NCBI GenBank assembly: GCA_051453625.1
Contig: JBOZIK010000001.1
Location: 81,423,417 to 81,470,840 of the forward strand
DNA length: 47,424 nucleotides
Reading direction: 5' to 3'
DNA from: Welwitschia mirabilis
Taxonomy: Eukaryota > Gnetophyta > Gnetopsida > Welwitschiales
Shown: in pieces, positions 12,370 to 23,273 of the stretch
Position numbering within the stretch: position 1 is the first letter of the stretch
Layout: each line of letters begins with the position of its first letter
Position numbers and translations under genes: made by a program
Notes under the pieces: model-generated
Databases searched by the model: none
What the model was told of the DNA's origin: nothing
Seen by the model: the letters and a program-made list of their open reading frames with translations, nothing else

Positions 12370-13135
12370 AATGATCTGACTAAGATAAATGAATTTTATG
12401 ATTCTCTTCTAAATATACAAGGTTAAGTTGATGTGTAGAACAATAAGAATTATAACAAACATCAATAGGTAAAATACAAACTTTATCGTATATAAGTTCA
12501 TAAAGTGAGAAACCAACTAAATTATACTAAGTAGTATAGTAAGCTTAAAGAACATCATTTAGGTTAAAATCCCTTAATTTCTTATTGGTAAAGATACGTT
12601 TTTGAAGAATTTTTTGATTTCTCTATTAGCATTTTTAGCTTATTGATCAGTTTGAGGATGGTAAGCACAAGCTACTCAAGTTCTATTCCAATGGATAAAA
12701 AAGGTTTCTAAAAAGATTATTAATGAAATAAGTTTTCTAATCACTAATAATTATTTAAGGAAAGCCAAAACATTAAAAATTTAAGTTTTAATAAAGTTAT
12801 AAATGGTTCAGACATCATTTGAGAAAGTAGGAATTACTTCAACCCATTTAGTCACATAATCTATAGCCACTAAAAGGTAATTTTTGTCTCTAAAAGGTGG
12901 TTTTGGGCCTATAAAACCAATTCCCCAAAATCAAAAGGTTCACTCTCAAGAATAGGTTTGAGGGGCATTTCTTATGATTATAAAAAGTCTACCAAAACAT
13001 TGGCATGCATCACACTCTCTAACATAATCGAAAGAGTCCTAAAAAAGATAAAGCTGATAAAATCTAGAGTGAAGAATGTTCATGGCTATTTTCTAATCGC
13101 TAAAATGTTTACCATAAACACCACCATAACAAAGA
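12370..13135 (-). pseudogene. Ty3/gypsy integrase remnant, copy B
   Basis: Minus strand reads YGGVYGKHF and SFDYVRECDACQCFG (zinc-binding region), then FWGIGFIGPKPPF and YLLVAIDYVTKWVEVIPTFS (core). The first catalytic Asp is Gly (codon 12916-12918). The second Asp is kept but followed by a stop (12737-12739). The third block reads stop-AKNANREIK, with the stop at 12640-12642 and Lys for catalytic Glu at 12634-12636. The damage after the second Asp and at the Glu block coincides with copy A. No chromodomain was seen. Confidence 0.8.
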
Positions 13136-13349
13136 TAAACGATATCAGGTTTTTCCCATTTTAGTAGACATTTTCTCATAATTTAATCCTTGCAACTATG
13201 ATAAAAATGGGACACACTCATAGTCATCTATCCTATAAAGGAAAGATTTTATTTAATTGGGACTCCAAGTTTATGGTGTTTTTAAATTAATAAGATAGTT
13301 GATGATATCAAGATATCATGAAGAGGGATGAATAGAAAATATAGCAAAT

Positions 13350-13900
13350 AGTTGTTCATCTAGAAAAGAACCATTAATAGAAAGATCATCAGAAAAAGAA
13401 GAAAGATGTGATAATTGATCTGCTACATTATTGTGCTTTCCTGCCTTATCTATGATGGTGAGATTAAATTCTTGCATTAAGAGGATTCATCTAATTAACC
13501 TAGCTATAGAGTCTCTCTTAGTCATCAAGTATTTAATTGCTGCATGATCTATTTAGATGTTTTTATAAAAGCCTAAAGGATAATGTCTAAGATTATTATG
13601 AAAAAGATTATGGCTAACATTTCTCTCTTAGTAGTTGTGTAATTTGTTTGAGATTTGGACAATGTTTTAATATGGTAAGATATAAATTTGAAATCATTTT
13701 CATATTTTTAACTAAACATCCCATCCATAACAAAGTTACTAGCATCACACATTAACTCAAAATCTTTTTCCCAATTAGGTGCCATTACAATAGGAGCATA
13801 AGAGAGTTTACATTTAAGTTTATCGAAAGCAAGCTAACAAGATTAATTCCAATAAAATTTAGCTTCTCTTTATAGTAACAAGTGAAGGGTTTATAAAATT
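13350..13900 (-). pseudogene. RNase H remnant, copy B
   Basis: Minus strand reads DHAAIKYLMTKRDSIARL and IRWILLMQEFNLTIIDKAGK followed by HNNVADQLSHL, a textbook end of the Ty3/gypsy RNase H / tether region. It is readable for about 65 codons at 13350-13545; the N-terminal half is more decayed. The best-preserved part (13352-13565) is exactly what copy A has deleted. Confidence 0.75.
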
Positions 13901-14149
13901 TTGCATAATCTTAAATAAACCAATAATAACAACTACAATAACTAAGGAAGGATCAAACTTATTTTACATTAGTTGGAGGAGTTATGTTTTGAATGATACT
14001 AGCCTTTTTAGGGTTCATCCTAATTCCTCTTTTAGAAATGTGGTGATATAGAAATATTCCATTATTACCTAAAAATAAACTTTTTTCTCAACTTAAATGA
14101 GACCACACTCTATGCATCTATTAAGGACTTTTTCTAATCTTTCTAAAAT

Positions 14150-14620
14150 TTGATCAAAAGTTTGTTTAAAGATTGAAAAGTCATCCATAAAGATTTTTAT
14201 CAAATATCTAACATGTTTGAAAAAATTCCCATAATAGCATGTTGAAAATTTCTGGAAGCATTACATAATCTAAAAGGCATTCTTCTAAAAGGAAATATCT
14301 TAAAAGATGAAGTAAAAGTTATTTTAGCTTGGTCTTTACTAGCTATGCAAACCTGATTATGATCATTATATCCATCTAAAAAGCAATAAAAATCATGTCC
14401 TAGAACTCTATCAAGTATCTAATTAAGAAAGAGTAGGGGATAATGATTATTTTTCATGACTTCATTTAGTTTTCTAAAATTTATGCATACTTTCCATTTC
14501 CCATCCTTTTTTGGTACTATGATTAAGAGACTAACCCATTTAATATCTGATATAGCGTAAATGATTCCAGTATCCATTAAGTTAATAATTTTGTCTTTAA
14601 CTACTTGTTTTAGTACTAGA
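14150..14620 (-). pseudogene. Reverse transcriptase remnant, copy B
   Basis: Minus strand reads GIIYAISDIKWVS, IIVPKKDGKWKVCINFRKLN, then after one stop ILDRVLGHDFYCFLDGYNDH (motif A Asp present), RRMPFRLCNASRNFQHAIMG, and after a short frameshift FMDDFSIF, the YxDD-type active site. Residues and order match Tat/Athila RT closely. At least one stop and one frameshift break the frame, so it is non-functional. Confidence 0.85.
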
Positions 14621-15157
14621 TTTAATCTTATTTATGGTTGCCTAATAGGTTTCAAGATTTCCTCAAGATAGATTTTATGATTAACAATAGAAGGAGGAAT
14701 AGTAAATAAATCTTTATGAGACCAAGTGAATGCATGAATTTTGGAAGTCAAAAGGGAGATTAAGGTTGACTCTTATTCAGAGAATAGATTTTCATTAATT
14801 ATTAGAGCTTTGTTTTGATCATTATAGAGAAAAATATACTTTAGTTCACTTAGAAGATTTTTTAGATTTAGACTAAAATTTTCAATTTTCATTATGGACT
14901 TACGTAGTGGACAACCTTTCTTAAAGTGTGAGTTTTCATTTGTTGTTAATAGTTGGACTTCCTTACAGATTAAGAGTTTTGTTTCTTCCTTATTTTGATC
15001 AAAAAGGTCATTTTATGAATGCTCAACATTGAATATATCAAAATATTTTAAGTTTTCAATCTCAAGTGGATTGTCATAAAGTGTAGGTTCTTGTAACATT
15101 AGTAATCTCTCTTCAAGTGGATGATCTTGTAGGAATAAGTTAGTTTAATTTTATTTT

Positions 15158-15565
15158 CTATATTCCATTCATTACTAGATTTTTCTCAGCTACATCAAAA
15201 AATCTAATTGAAAAATTTTTATTTTCTAGGTGAAACTTCATCATTCTAGTCCTTGTATTGATAATGTAATGGGTTGTTGCATAAAAGGCTCTTTCTAGAA
15301 GTAATGGATAACCTTCATTATGTTCAATCTCTACTAAAACCACATCTATAAGGTAGAATACCTCTTCAATTTGAATCACTAAATCTTTTATAATCCCTAA
15401 GGGATTCTTAACCAATTTGTCTATTAATTCTAAGATAATCCGAGTAGGCTCTATTCTACCTTCTAAATTGAGTCTCTTACATATGTGTAATGGCATATTA
15501 ACACTTACTCTAATGTTGATTAAAGATCTTTTTATGCTTTTATCTCCATCTAATGTAACACTCAT
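15158..15565 (-). pseudogene. Retropepsin-like protease remnant, copy B
   Basis: A 135-codon open stretch. Residues about 18-35 (INIRVSVNMPLHICKRL) align to the family D-S/T-G-A-S-x-N-x-M-P turn, but the Asp is Asn and the Gly is lost, so the active site is destroyed. DVVLVEIEHNEGYPLLLERA and the following ATT match the conserved C-terminal half, with GRPF altered to ERAF. It is collinear with 7046-7378. The start Met is arbitrary, since the protease is part of a polyprotein. Confidence 0.75.
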
Positions 15566-16270
15566 TGTTGTTGCCCTTAGATCCTTAAATTTTAAATATT
15601 TTTATAATACTAAGTTTGTAAGAGATTAAGCTAAAAAAACTTTGCTAGGAATAATTTATTTTTTTTTTGCTTCTTATTAAGTCTTTTCATAGCTTAGAGT
15701 ACTTTGGATTTTGTTATAAAAGTTTCTAGAATGATAAGTTTATACTTACATTTTGCATTAAGGTTTTGAGATGTTCATCAAAGGTTAGATTAATGTTAAG
15801 CCTATTAAGTTAAGGAGTAGCTAGTTGTTGTAAAGAATTTTTATTTTCACTTTTGTCAAAAGAAGGAAAGTTGTGATTTTCTAATATTTTAGTGTCCTCT
15901 TCCTCTTCATCATGTCTAGTATTATTTTGGAAGGTTAATGCTTCACAAGGAGGAGAGTTTACTTCATTCTTACTTTGTGTTACAATCTTATAATCTTTTC
16001 TCACTTTATTGGGATTTGGTAGAGGTTGTATTGCTAATGATTCTTGCAGTCTTTAGTTTGCCAACATGGTTTGTTTAAGGAAATTTACTAAGTTTTCAAT
16101 GCTAGAGTTTGTCTTTTCTTATGATTTTCAAGTTCATCTATAGAATTTCTAAGTGAATCATTTTGATTTGATAAACTTGGTTGAAAGTTTAAAATTTTAA
16201 ATTATTTTTTGAAAGGTCGAAAAATAGTTTAAAAATTTTTGAATTTATTGTCAAAGGTTTGAAAATTGAA
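15566..16270 (-). mobile_element. Gag-protease linker, copy B
   Basis: Low-conservation linker. The minus-strand open stretch 15810-16004 is hydrophilic with an acidic DEEEEDTK run, typical of the variable region between gag and protease. Not an independent gene. Confidence 0.5.
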
Positions 16271-17300
16271 TTGTGTATGCATCCTGGGTCGTGATTGGTT
16301 TTGGTTCTAATTTTGATTTTGGTTTTGAAAGTTTGAAATTTTTTTATTCAAAGCACAAACATCTTCACATACTTTTTTCTTATAGGTTAATAATAGTGGA
16401 TAATCCTTGGTTATGTGATAGTTATCCTCGCATAAATCACATGTTGGCAAAACACTCTTTTTAATTGTTTGTTTTGCATCTAGAATCATTTTAGTATATT
16501 TCTCCAAATTTGTTATGAATTATTGAGTCAAATTTATAGGTTCAATTTCTATTTTATCTACCTCCTTTTTTTGTTTTACTTCTTTCAAATAATTAGTGAT
16601 TTATCCTACTATGTGATTATCTCTCAATGTTGGTTTTGGCCAAGTTTGGCTCATCTTAATAACTTCCTCTAATGTTTTCTGAGCATTTTCTAATGTGATG
16701 TTCATTAGATTTTCATCATTATAAAAATCTACAAGTTGTTTTGTTTAAATGTTTAGGTTCCTGTAAAAGTAATTAATTAGCTCTTCTCGTGTGAAGGTAT
16801 ATATTAAATAAGAATGAATTACAATAAACAAGCATTTATAAGTAGGATTATAATCCTCATTTAGTTGTTTTTAAAACTTGATCACTTCTTTTTTTATCTT
16901 TCTAATGGTTTCTTCACTCATAAATCTCTTAATGAAGAATTCTTGGGCTTGATTCCAAGTTTTTAGACTCTTGTGGAGTATAGTTATTAACCAAAGTTTT
17001 GCCCTTCCTTGTAACATAATTGGAAAAATAACATATATGTACAATCATTAATTCGTTTCTTTTTATATCTGAAGGTAAGAACTAATTGTTCATGTCCAAA
17101 ATGTGTTGGAGAAAATCCTCATCATTTTTACATTAGATATGGGGTAGGCATTTAAATTCTTCAATTCAACATCATCTCCTAGGGGTAAATTAAAAGAATT
17201 TTGTGTTTCCTATTTTCTATTACCTTTTAATTCCTTAAGGGTAAGATTTATATTAGGGCAACGGATTGAAGACCCTATGATTTGCTTTTGTTTTTGCATA
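16271..17300 (-). pseudogene. Gag polyprotein remnant with zinc-knuckle-like motif, copy B
   Basis: Minus-strand conceptual reading gives FPIMLQGRAKLWLITILHKS and TWNQAQEFFIKRFM (about 16920-17040), matching the plant retrotransposon gag domain pattern (L-x-A-x-x-W ... W-x-x-F-x-x-F). Downstream, CDLCEDNYHITKDYP (about 16420-16460) aligns with the Tat/Athila nucleocapsid knuckle, its last Cys replaced by Asp. Stops interrupt the frame. Gag would form the particle in the cytoplasm. No gag remains for copy A. Confidence 0.75.
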
Positions 17301-17960
17301 GTGTTCGACATATTAAAACTATCCTCTTCCAAATTACTTTCTAAAAAATTTTCTTTCACAAAATTAGAAAAGATGAACTCAAGATGGATATTGTATGCAC
17401 TAGGGGATTATGTTCTTGACTCTAATTCGAAGTTGACTAATTATTCTTTGATGTTTTATTCTATCAGCAACCTTTCTCTTTGATATTTATTTCCTAAATT
17501 TACTATATCATCACATCCTAGAGAAAGAAAACAACAAAAAAAAAGAAATAAAAAATAACTAATAGTTGTCCGTCTGTTTATGGAGATAACACAAGGGATG
17601 ATGATGAACTAAGAATTGTTGTGAGTAAAAAACAAAAAGTAGAAAATAGAAACAGAGGTTGTCCTTCATGTTGTCATAGGAACGACAAAGAAGATGATAG
17701 TTATTTAACTATTACTACAAAAACTGAAAGAAAAATTCTTAGATAAAAAATAAATTGGGAAATCTATTTTGTTATTTGCAATGTCATCTGAACGACAGAG
17801 AGAGTGATAAACTATTATTATAGATGGAGAAAAGTTGAAAACTATGAATAGAAAACCTATAATTCCTAAATAGAAATATAATATCACTATAGATAAATAT
17901 TTGAGCTAAAATCTGATTTACACATTTAAGTAATGACAATCCTCATGCTCCTCAATAGCC
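17301..17960 (-). mobile_element. Leader between primer-binding site and gag, copy B
   Basis: AT-rich leader without a convincing coding frame. Between 17560 and 17810 it carries several short GTC...GAC motifs (for example GTCATAGGAACGAC and GTCATCTGAACGAC, plus strand), resembling the small palindromic motifs in the U3 parts of the LTRs. Confidence 0.4.
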
Positions 17961-17979
17961 TTCCCCAGTAATGGCACCA
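17961..17979 (-). other. Primer-binding site, tRNA-Asp type
   Basis: Minus strand TGGTGCCATTACTGGGGAA lies three bases inside the LTR end. It differs by a few transition-like changes from TGGCGCCGTTGCCGGGGA, the tRNA-Asp-complementary site typical of Tat/Athila elements. It fixes element orientation and the inner border of the right LTR. Confidence 0.8.
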
Positions 17980-17982
17980 AGA

Positions 17983-19249
17983 TGCTGTGGTGCATAATTT
18001 TACAATCCTTTATGTCTTACTCAATCCTATTAATCACAAATAGATATATTACAAAATACAACATACTAGTATCAATGGAAGTGGCTCAAATGTCATAAAT
18101 CCATTAAAGTCATGCAAGTGAAGAAGGAGAATTGATTTTAAAAGAAAATATGGTATCCTAAACTTAAGAATAATGTGAAAAAGTAAACATGCAATGTAAT
18201 ACAAATGCACTTAATTTAGATGAACACCTATCGAATTACCAAATTAACTTGTTAAAAAGATTGGCCTTATATAACCTAAATCAGCTATGGAGGCTATCAC
18301 TAACTGAGACCAACTTAGGCTATCAAGGGAGTCAAGTAAAGTGTAATGCAAAATGCTTTTAAACTACTATTTTCAACCTTAATGAAGGTTGTCCTTAAGA
18401 CCTATCATTAATGAGATTGTCCTTAAATCAAGAATAGCACAAACCATAAGGAATATAAAAAAATATTAACAAATAAAATAAATAAAGTTTTGTATTATAA
18501 ATCAAACTAGCATCTAGGTTACAAAACAACCACACCTTAATGGAGGATGCATAGCCCTTCACCAAGAAAACTTCTTTGCGTAACTAAACAAGATGGATCT
18601 CCTGTCCTTCGATCTTCTATCACAAGAATTTCCAGTGCATTAAAGATGATCAGAGAAGTAAAGTAGGGGTTTATTAATATAGTGAAGAAGGAATAACTAT
18701 TACTTAAAATGTGCTAAAAATGCACTCAAATCAGAAAAAGAAATAAATGAAAGTTGGTTAACCATTTCAAGTGTCATCTTGACTATCGTCCGGAGGACCA
18801 TAGGGATGATGGTACATAAGTCATCAATTGTCATCTTGCATGTCATGGGAACGATATCTTTAGAAAAGAGGAATTCGTTGGTTCCAGCTCCAGTTCACGT
18901 GAGCATCCCATTTGGGTTATATAGTGTTGTGGTCCTATCTGTCATGGAGACAACAATGGAGATGAGAATCCTCCTTATCTTTCTAACTCAAGACAAATCA
19001 GCTCTAGCATTATTGATCTTCCTCCAAACCACTGAGCATCAGAATATGCCTGAAATGCCTTTAAACATGCCAAAAAATGCATAGTTTAATGATCTTCCAT
19101 TAACTCTTCATAATCCTTAAAATTGCATCTAAACCTATGTAAATGTCTTGTAAAATAGAAATCCTCAAAATTGCATCTAAACCTGTATAAATGTCCTACA
19201 AAATAGCTCATAACACCCTATCAAATACATACAATTTAGTGGTGCATCA
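17983..19249 (-). repeat. Right LTR of composite (5' LTR of copy B)
   Basis: About 1,267 bp, homologous to 78-1305. Minus strand starts TGATGCACCACT and ends GCACCACAGCA, directly before the primer-binding site. A short internal duplication of the AAATTGCATCTAAACC segment is visible at about 19115-19185 (two copies), absent from the left LTR. The plus-strand open frame 18779-19084 lies in U3 and is not conserved in frame in the other LTRs, so it is rejected as a gene. Confidence 0.8.
18671..18681 (-). promoter_or_regulatory. LTR TATA-like box (copy B)
   Basis: Minus-strand TATATTAATAA at the position homologous to 755-764. It carries a substitution relative to the left LTR, so promoter strength is doubtful. 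Confidence 0.35.
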
Positions 19250-19254
19250 TGCAT
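19250..19254. repeat. Right target-site duplication TGCAT
   Basis: Five bases directly after the outer end of the right LTR, identical to 73-77. A chance exact 5-mer match is about 1 in 1,000, so a single insertion event spanning 78-19249 is favoured but not proven. Confidence 0.55.
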
Positions 19255-20419
19255 CAAAAGAATAAATGCACAAATCTCAAAATTATCATGTGGCAGAATG
19301 GGACAACATCTTTAATTTCAATGAATAAAGTAATGAGTATGCTATGAATAAAATGCTCTTTCACATCTCAATAGCATAAAAATCATGGTAAAGTAAATCT
19401 ACTCATTTATCATTCTTAGTTTTAGGTAAGAGTGCATGTACTTGTTCAAATGCTCCTTTATTTCAAAATACATAAAATCTATCAATCATAAAACACAAGG
19501 AATAAAATATTTATTCATAATATAGTACACCTATCACATTTACTAAGAATCTAAATGAGTAAATAAGATGCAAAATCTATTTTTATGTCCTCTTTAAACT
19601 TCCAATTTATTAGTTTTATCATGTGATTTTAATTCCTCACATAATGAGATTATCTAATTTTAAATGTTTGAATAGATTTTCTCATAAAAAACTTTTAACA
19701 TAATTTTTATCATTTTCATAGAAAATTATATAGATTAAAATTTAACGTTAATTTTATAATGACATCTTATTTGACAAGAAACTTAAATGAGGATAATTAT
19801 TTATTTGACTAAAAGATTTACTTATTATTCAAGTAAATAACGTTTACAAAATATGGGATATGATATGTGCTTTTTCATAAGATCACTTTTAGCTTAAAAA
19901 ATATTCTAGCATTTCTTAGTAGGACAAGCTCTTGTTAAGTATTCCTATGCTAAAATGTAAAAATTATTACAATCTAAAAGTTGTTGCTTCACTTTAATAT
20001 ATTTTACTAATTTATATTTAATTTGATGTTTTATTTTAATTTACTTTTTATTTTCAGTATATCTTGGATTTACATTTTATAATGATTTAAAAATACTAGT
20101 ATCTTTTAAATAGATTTACAAAATTATTCATGTAAGATCTTTTTTCTAGACATTATAGGGATAAAGTAAAGAGACATAAAGTTTAATAAGAAAATAACTA
20201 GAAAGTGTAGCATCTAAATGACCTTTAACTTTCTCATTAATATTTCAATAGATTAAGTTCAAAAGGTAAAACCTATCTAACCAATAAAAAAATATGATAT
20301 GATCCTTTACGTTAGGTATACTACATGAATTAATCCTCATTTAGTTGTCAAAAAAAAAATTGACTTATCATTTGATATATAGAACTTTTCTTTAAATTAT
20401 ACCTGTGAATGTTTTTTAC

Positions 20420-20420
<1 letters not shown>
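19255..20420. other. AT-rich spacer without recognised features
   Basis: Flank of the composite element. No open frame above 60 codons, no conserved motif and no clear repeat shared with the rest of the window. If TGCAT is a true target duplication, 1-77 and this stretch were once contiguous. Confidence 0.5.
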
Positions 20421-20421
<1 letters not shown>

Positions 20422-20458
<37 letters not shown>

Positions 20459-20482
20459 TTCTTCTTCTTCTTCTTTTTTTTT
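20422..20482. repeat. (TTC)n microsatellite
   Basis: About 60 bases of TTC repeats, one TTA interruption, ending in a T run. Confidence 0.95.
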
Positions 20483-20627
20483 TGGTTTTGGATAAGATAT
20501 GTGAAAATCATTGTCGTATATTTCATCAAAGTTATTCTCTAATATATTGAAATTAGCACAAATAATCAAAGACCAAAAAAAAAAGAAAAAAGAGATCACT
20601 TTTTCAAATCTTAAATCTTTCTCGACA

Positions 20628-20996
20628 TGGTTGATCAGGTATCCCGATAATTATATAAATCTAGCTAGGCTTCCCATGAGTCATGGATTTTGGATTAAGT
20701 AGGTATCCTAACATGGTATCATAGCCCAAGTTCTAAGTTTAAGTCTTAGCAAGTGCATTGGACAAAGGTAAAAATATAATGAGTTTCCCATATTTTCATC
20801 AAGCCAAGAACTATTGGCTAAGTTAAGAATTGGAATATTGTGAAGGGCTTAGATACCGAATTTATATAAGAACCTCTAATGAGCTACTTCACACCAAATT
20901 TGTATCTAGGATGTTAATTAGGTATCTTGAGGATTATACAAATTTGGCTAGGCCTTTCATTAGTCATGGCTTTTGGGTTAAGAGTGTATCTTAACA
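20628..20996 (+). mobile_element. TRIM-like mini LTR retrotransposon inserted in LINE
   Basis: Two direct repeats of about 85 bp, 20628-20713 and 20912-20996. Each begins TG and ends in TAACA, sharing the AGGTATC...GGCTAGGC...AGTCATGG order. Directly after the first repeat comes TGGTATCATAGCCC (20714-20727), one base from the Met-tRNA primer site TGGTATCAGAGCCC. The about 200-bp interior is non-coding. This is the layout of TRIM elements, which move using proteins of other retrotransposons. No clear target duplication (CGACA versus AAGAG), and the polypurine tract is weak, so it is old or its ends are slightly misplaced. Confidence 0.65.
20714..20727 (+). other. Primer-binding site, tRNA-Met type, of TRIM-like element
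   Basis: TGGTATCATAGCCC follows the ACA end of the first 86-bp repeat with no gap. It differs by a single base from the canonical plant initiator tRNA-Met site. Confidence 0.65.
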
Positions 20997-22330
20997 AAGA
21001 GTTGTTAGAAGCATACATATTAAAAGTTTTAAAAATATCAAAATCCCTTTAGAGAGTATCCTAGATAACTCTAATATAATGATGAATTCTAGGATTCAAG
21101 ATGTTGCCATTCCATTTTTTCTTTATTAAAATTGTCACTCCTCGTTTATAACCTTCTGATTACTTGAGAGAAACATACAATTGTTTGAAATTCTTTTATC
21201 AACAAGAAAATACCAAAAGCTAAAATTTCAATTTCCTACAATAAGAAAAAATCAAGAAGTAATTATAGTTTAAAAGAAAATCTTTAGCACTCTTAGATTA
21301 GAGCTTGTCTGTAAGGCCCCAAACATTCCATGAAAGAGCTTTTAGAAGTAAATGAGGCCCTTAACCTATATCTTAAATCATCCTCAAATTCACATTTCAC
21401 ATAACTACTAGTAATAAACCTATTATTCAAGGAAGGAGTACTAAAATTAAAAATTAATTACTGATTAAATCTTAGGAGTTACTTACATTTTTATTGGACT
21501 TGTGTCTCTACAATTATTATTTTTTATTACACTAATCAAACCAAAATCATCCATTGCCTACATTCAAATTAATAATATGAGAATTTGAAGAAGCATTATT
21601 AGATGCCTGAGATAGAAAGGATCCTTTAACGTTTCTTTTTCCTTTTGAAGATAAGGAGGGTTTTACTTCATTAAATTGGAAAGGATTTAATGCCCTATTA
21701 GAGGTTGAGAAAATTAAGTGTTAAAGAAGCGATAACAGTTTTTTACTTACTATAAGATTGTTATTCCTCCTCATCCTTTTTCTTATTCAATGCTAGACAA
21801 TCATAAATCACATGATCCTCTTGATGATCATAGCAATAACATCTTGCCATACTATAATATATAACTTTTCAAACATAAGTTGTGTTAATTGCCTTAAGTT
21901 CTAATTCTTTCCTCTTGTGGTACAATTTGATTTTTGCAAAGTAATGAATGTGAGGAATACCATTATGTCATGAAAAAGTTATTGATTTTACAATAAAGCC
22001 AATATCAACAACAATGCCCTACTCCATCACTTGAAAAATAAGCAGAAGATTTTCCAACTTGAGTTAGTAAGGAACTTTAGTATACTTAGGTGAATCCTGG
22101 TCGAAGTCTAGTGCTCATTTACAAGCATAAGGATAGCACAATGATGATTAAAATCTCCAATCTTGAAAGAAATAGTTACTATGGATGAATTAGGAAGCTC
22201 CGCCAATAGAAATGATTTTAAAAAATATTAAGCATGCAAAACTTTAATGCTTTGCAATTCAAATCTTGCATAAGTTCAACCATAAATCTCTTTGATTGGG
22301 GAAGGTAACATGGATATGCAAGGAAATATA

Positions 22331-22800
22331 GCAAGATGCAATATCCTTACTAAAGATTTGAATAAATCATTAAGTAAAATTTTCGAGATATTTATCACCT
22401 TCTATACTGGTGAAGCTGATATTTATGTGTCCTCGTAAACTATTTAATTAAGCTATTTAATTTATATTTATAGTAACAAAAGAGGGATTTCTAAAATCCT
22501 TATAAGTTATTTGATTTTTGTTACTCAAAGTTTCAATTGCCAAGGGGATTTATATTTATATGCTCTTTGATTCCTATTATTATTTAACAAGACATCACTT
22601 AAACTTCTCATCGCTCTTCTATCAACGTTTGAAGGTTCTTCCACGTAAATGAGAAGGATTTATTTTTCAAGAAAGGAAAAACACATTTAAGGGGTTGAGT
22701 CATTAACACGTCAAAGTTCAATACTGATTTGACAGGCGTAAAACAAACAAGTGTGGAAAAGAGGGAAATATCCAAATTCGGATATGATCGGTTATGTTTG
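22331..22800. other. AT-rich stretch, no feature recognised
   Basis: Lies between the LINE remnant and the GC-rich island. No coding frame or repeat recognised. Base composition starts to change at about 22690. Confidence 0.4.
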
Positions 22801-23132
22801 TTTAACTTTTCAACTTTGACATTAATTTATGAATGTCGAACCCAAAGGCAATTTCGGGAGTTTAGCGCACTGAATGGGCGTCCCTACTCACCCAGTTGAA
22901 AGCCACTGTCAGGAAGCTTCCGAATTCCATCACGCGCTTCTCTGGTATTTCTTGCTTCTCGCATCGGGCGTCATTAGTCAGGTTGGAATTTAAGAATTTA
23001 AACATCCTTAACTTTAACATTGTGCCCGTTTGTCTTGCAGGAAACTGTAATGAAAGGCGCGTAAACAGATCTCTTAAAATGAATTAACAGATTTTTTTGC
23101 TATTTCCTCACATAACAGCCTGAACACTCAGA

Positions 23133-23273
23133 TGAAACCTTCAACTACGGGATTTTCACGAAAGCCCTCTGCTATATTGTCTTGTTTCCCATTTTCACTT
23201 TCAAAATCCTCTACAAACGAAAAGACTATAAGAAAGATCCTTAGCAAACGCGTTATTACTGGAATTATATGAA
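23133..23273 (+). other. Small open frame with targeting-peptide-like composition
   Basis: A 46-codon frame starting ATG AAA CCT. It is rich in Ser, Thr, Lys and Arg and poor in acidic residues (MKPSTTGFSRKPSAILSC at its start), as in organelle-targeting peptides. No donor splice site was chosen and no match is recognised. It sits upstream of the HMA1-like exon on the same strand, but 3.7 kb away with unexplained DNA between. It could equally be a chance frame in a GC-richer region. Confidence 0.15.

Larger units (their letters stand above)
78..19249 (-). mobile_element. Composite Ty3/gypsy (Tat/Athila-like) LTR retrotransposon, two internal copies between two LTRs
   Basis: Seen: homologous LTRs at both ends, each TG...CA on the minus strand, with TGCAT immediately outside both (73-77 and 19250-19254). 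Inside, two minus-strand internal regions (A, 1306-7926; B, about 10490-17980) repeat the same domain order. From the tRNA-Asp-type primer site, B reads gag, protease, RT, RNase H, integrase and a long 3' non-coding region. A lacks gag, primer site and its own 5' LTR; B lacks a polypurine tract and 3' LTR. A plus-strand LINE lies between them. Domain order and motifs fit the non-chromodomain Tat/Athila branch. All reading frames are broken, so the unit is dead. Inference: one insertion later duplicated by unequal recombination. Alternative: two separate elements joined by assembly across the gap at 7927-8026. Confidence 0.6.
20490..22330 (-). pseudogene. Degenerate plant LINE, ORF1 and ORF2 endonuclease start
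   Basis: Minus strand at about 21305-21356 reads KALSWNVWGLTDKL, the start of the plant LINE ORF2 endonuclease. At about 21003-21170 it reads KRGVTILIKKKWNGNIL and FKTFNMYASNN, matching the GG-x-AILV...W and NVYAPNN blocks downstream. Upstream (about 21790-21855) is a knuckle-like remnant, RCYCYDHQEDHVIYDC, preceded by decayed ORF1-like sequence to about 22330. A TRIM-like element sits exactly after MYASNNS. Left of it, RERFKI can be read in the expected next block, so the LINE probably continues to about 20490. Many stops; no RT found. Confidence 0.5.

Noticed and set aside
18779-19084. 101-codon plus-strand frame
   Set aside because: Lies in the U3 part of the right LTR; the homologous stretch in the left LTR is not open in the same frame.
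22896-23087. Possible minus-strand first exon ending MEFGSFLTVAFNW before GTGAGT, and a plus-strand CTTGCAG acceptor near 23040
   Set aside because: The two signals point to opposite strands and neither leads to a recognisable protein.
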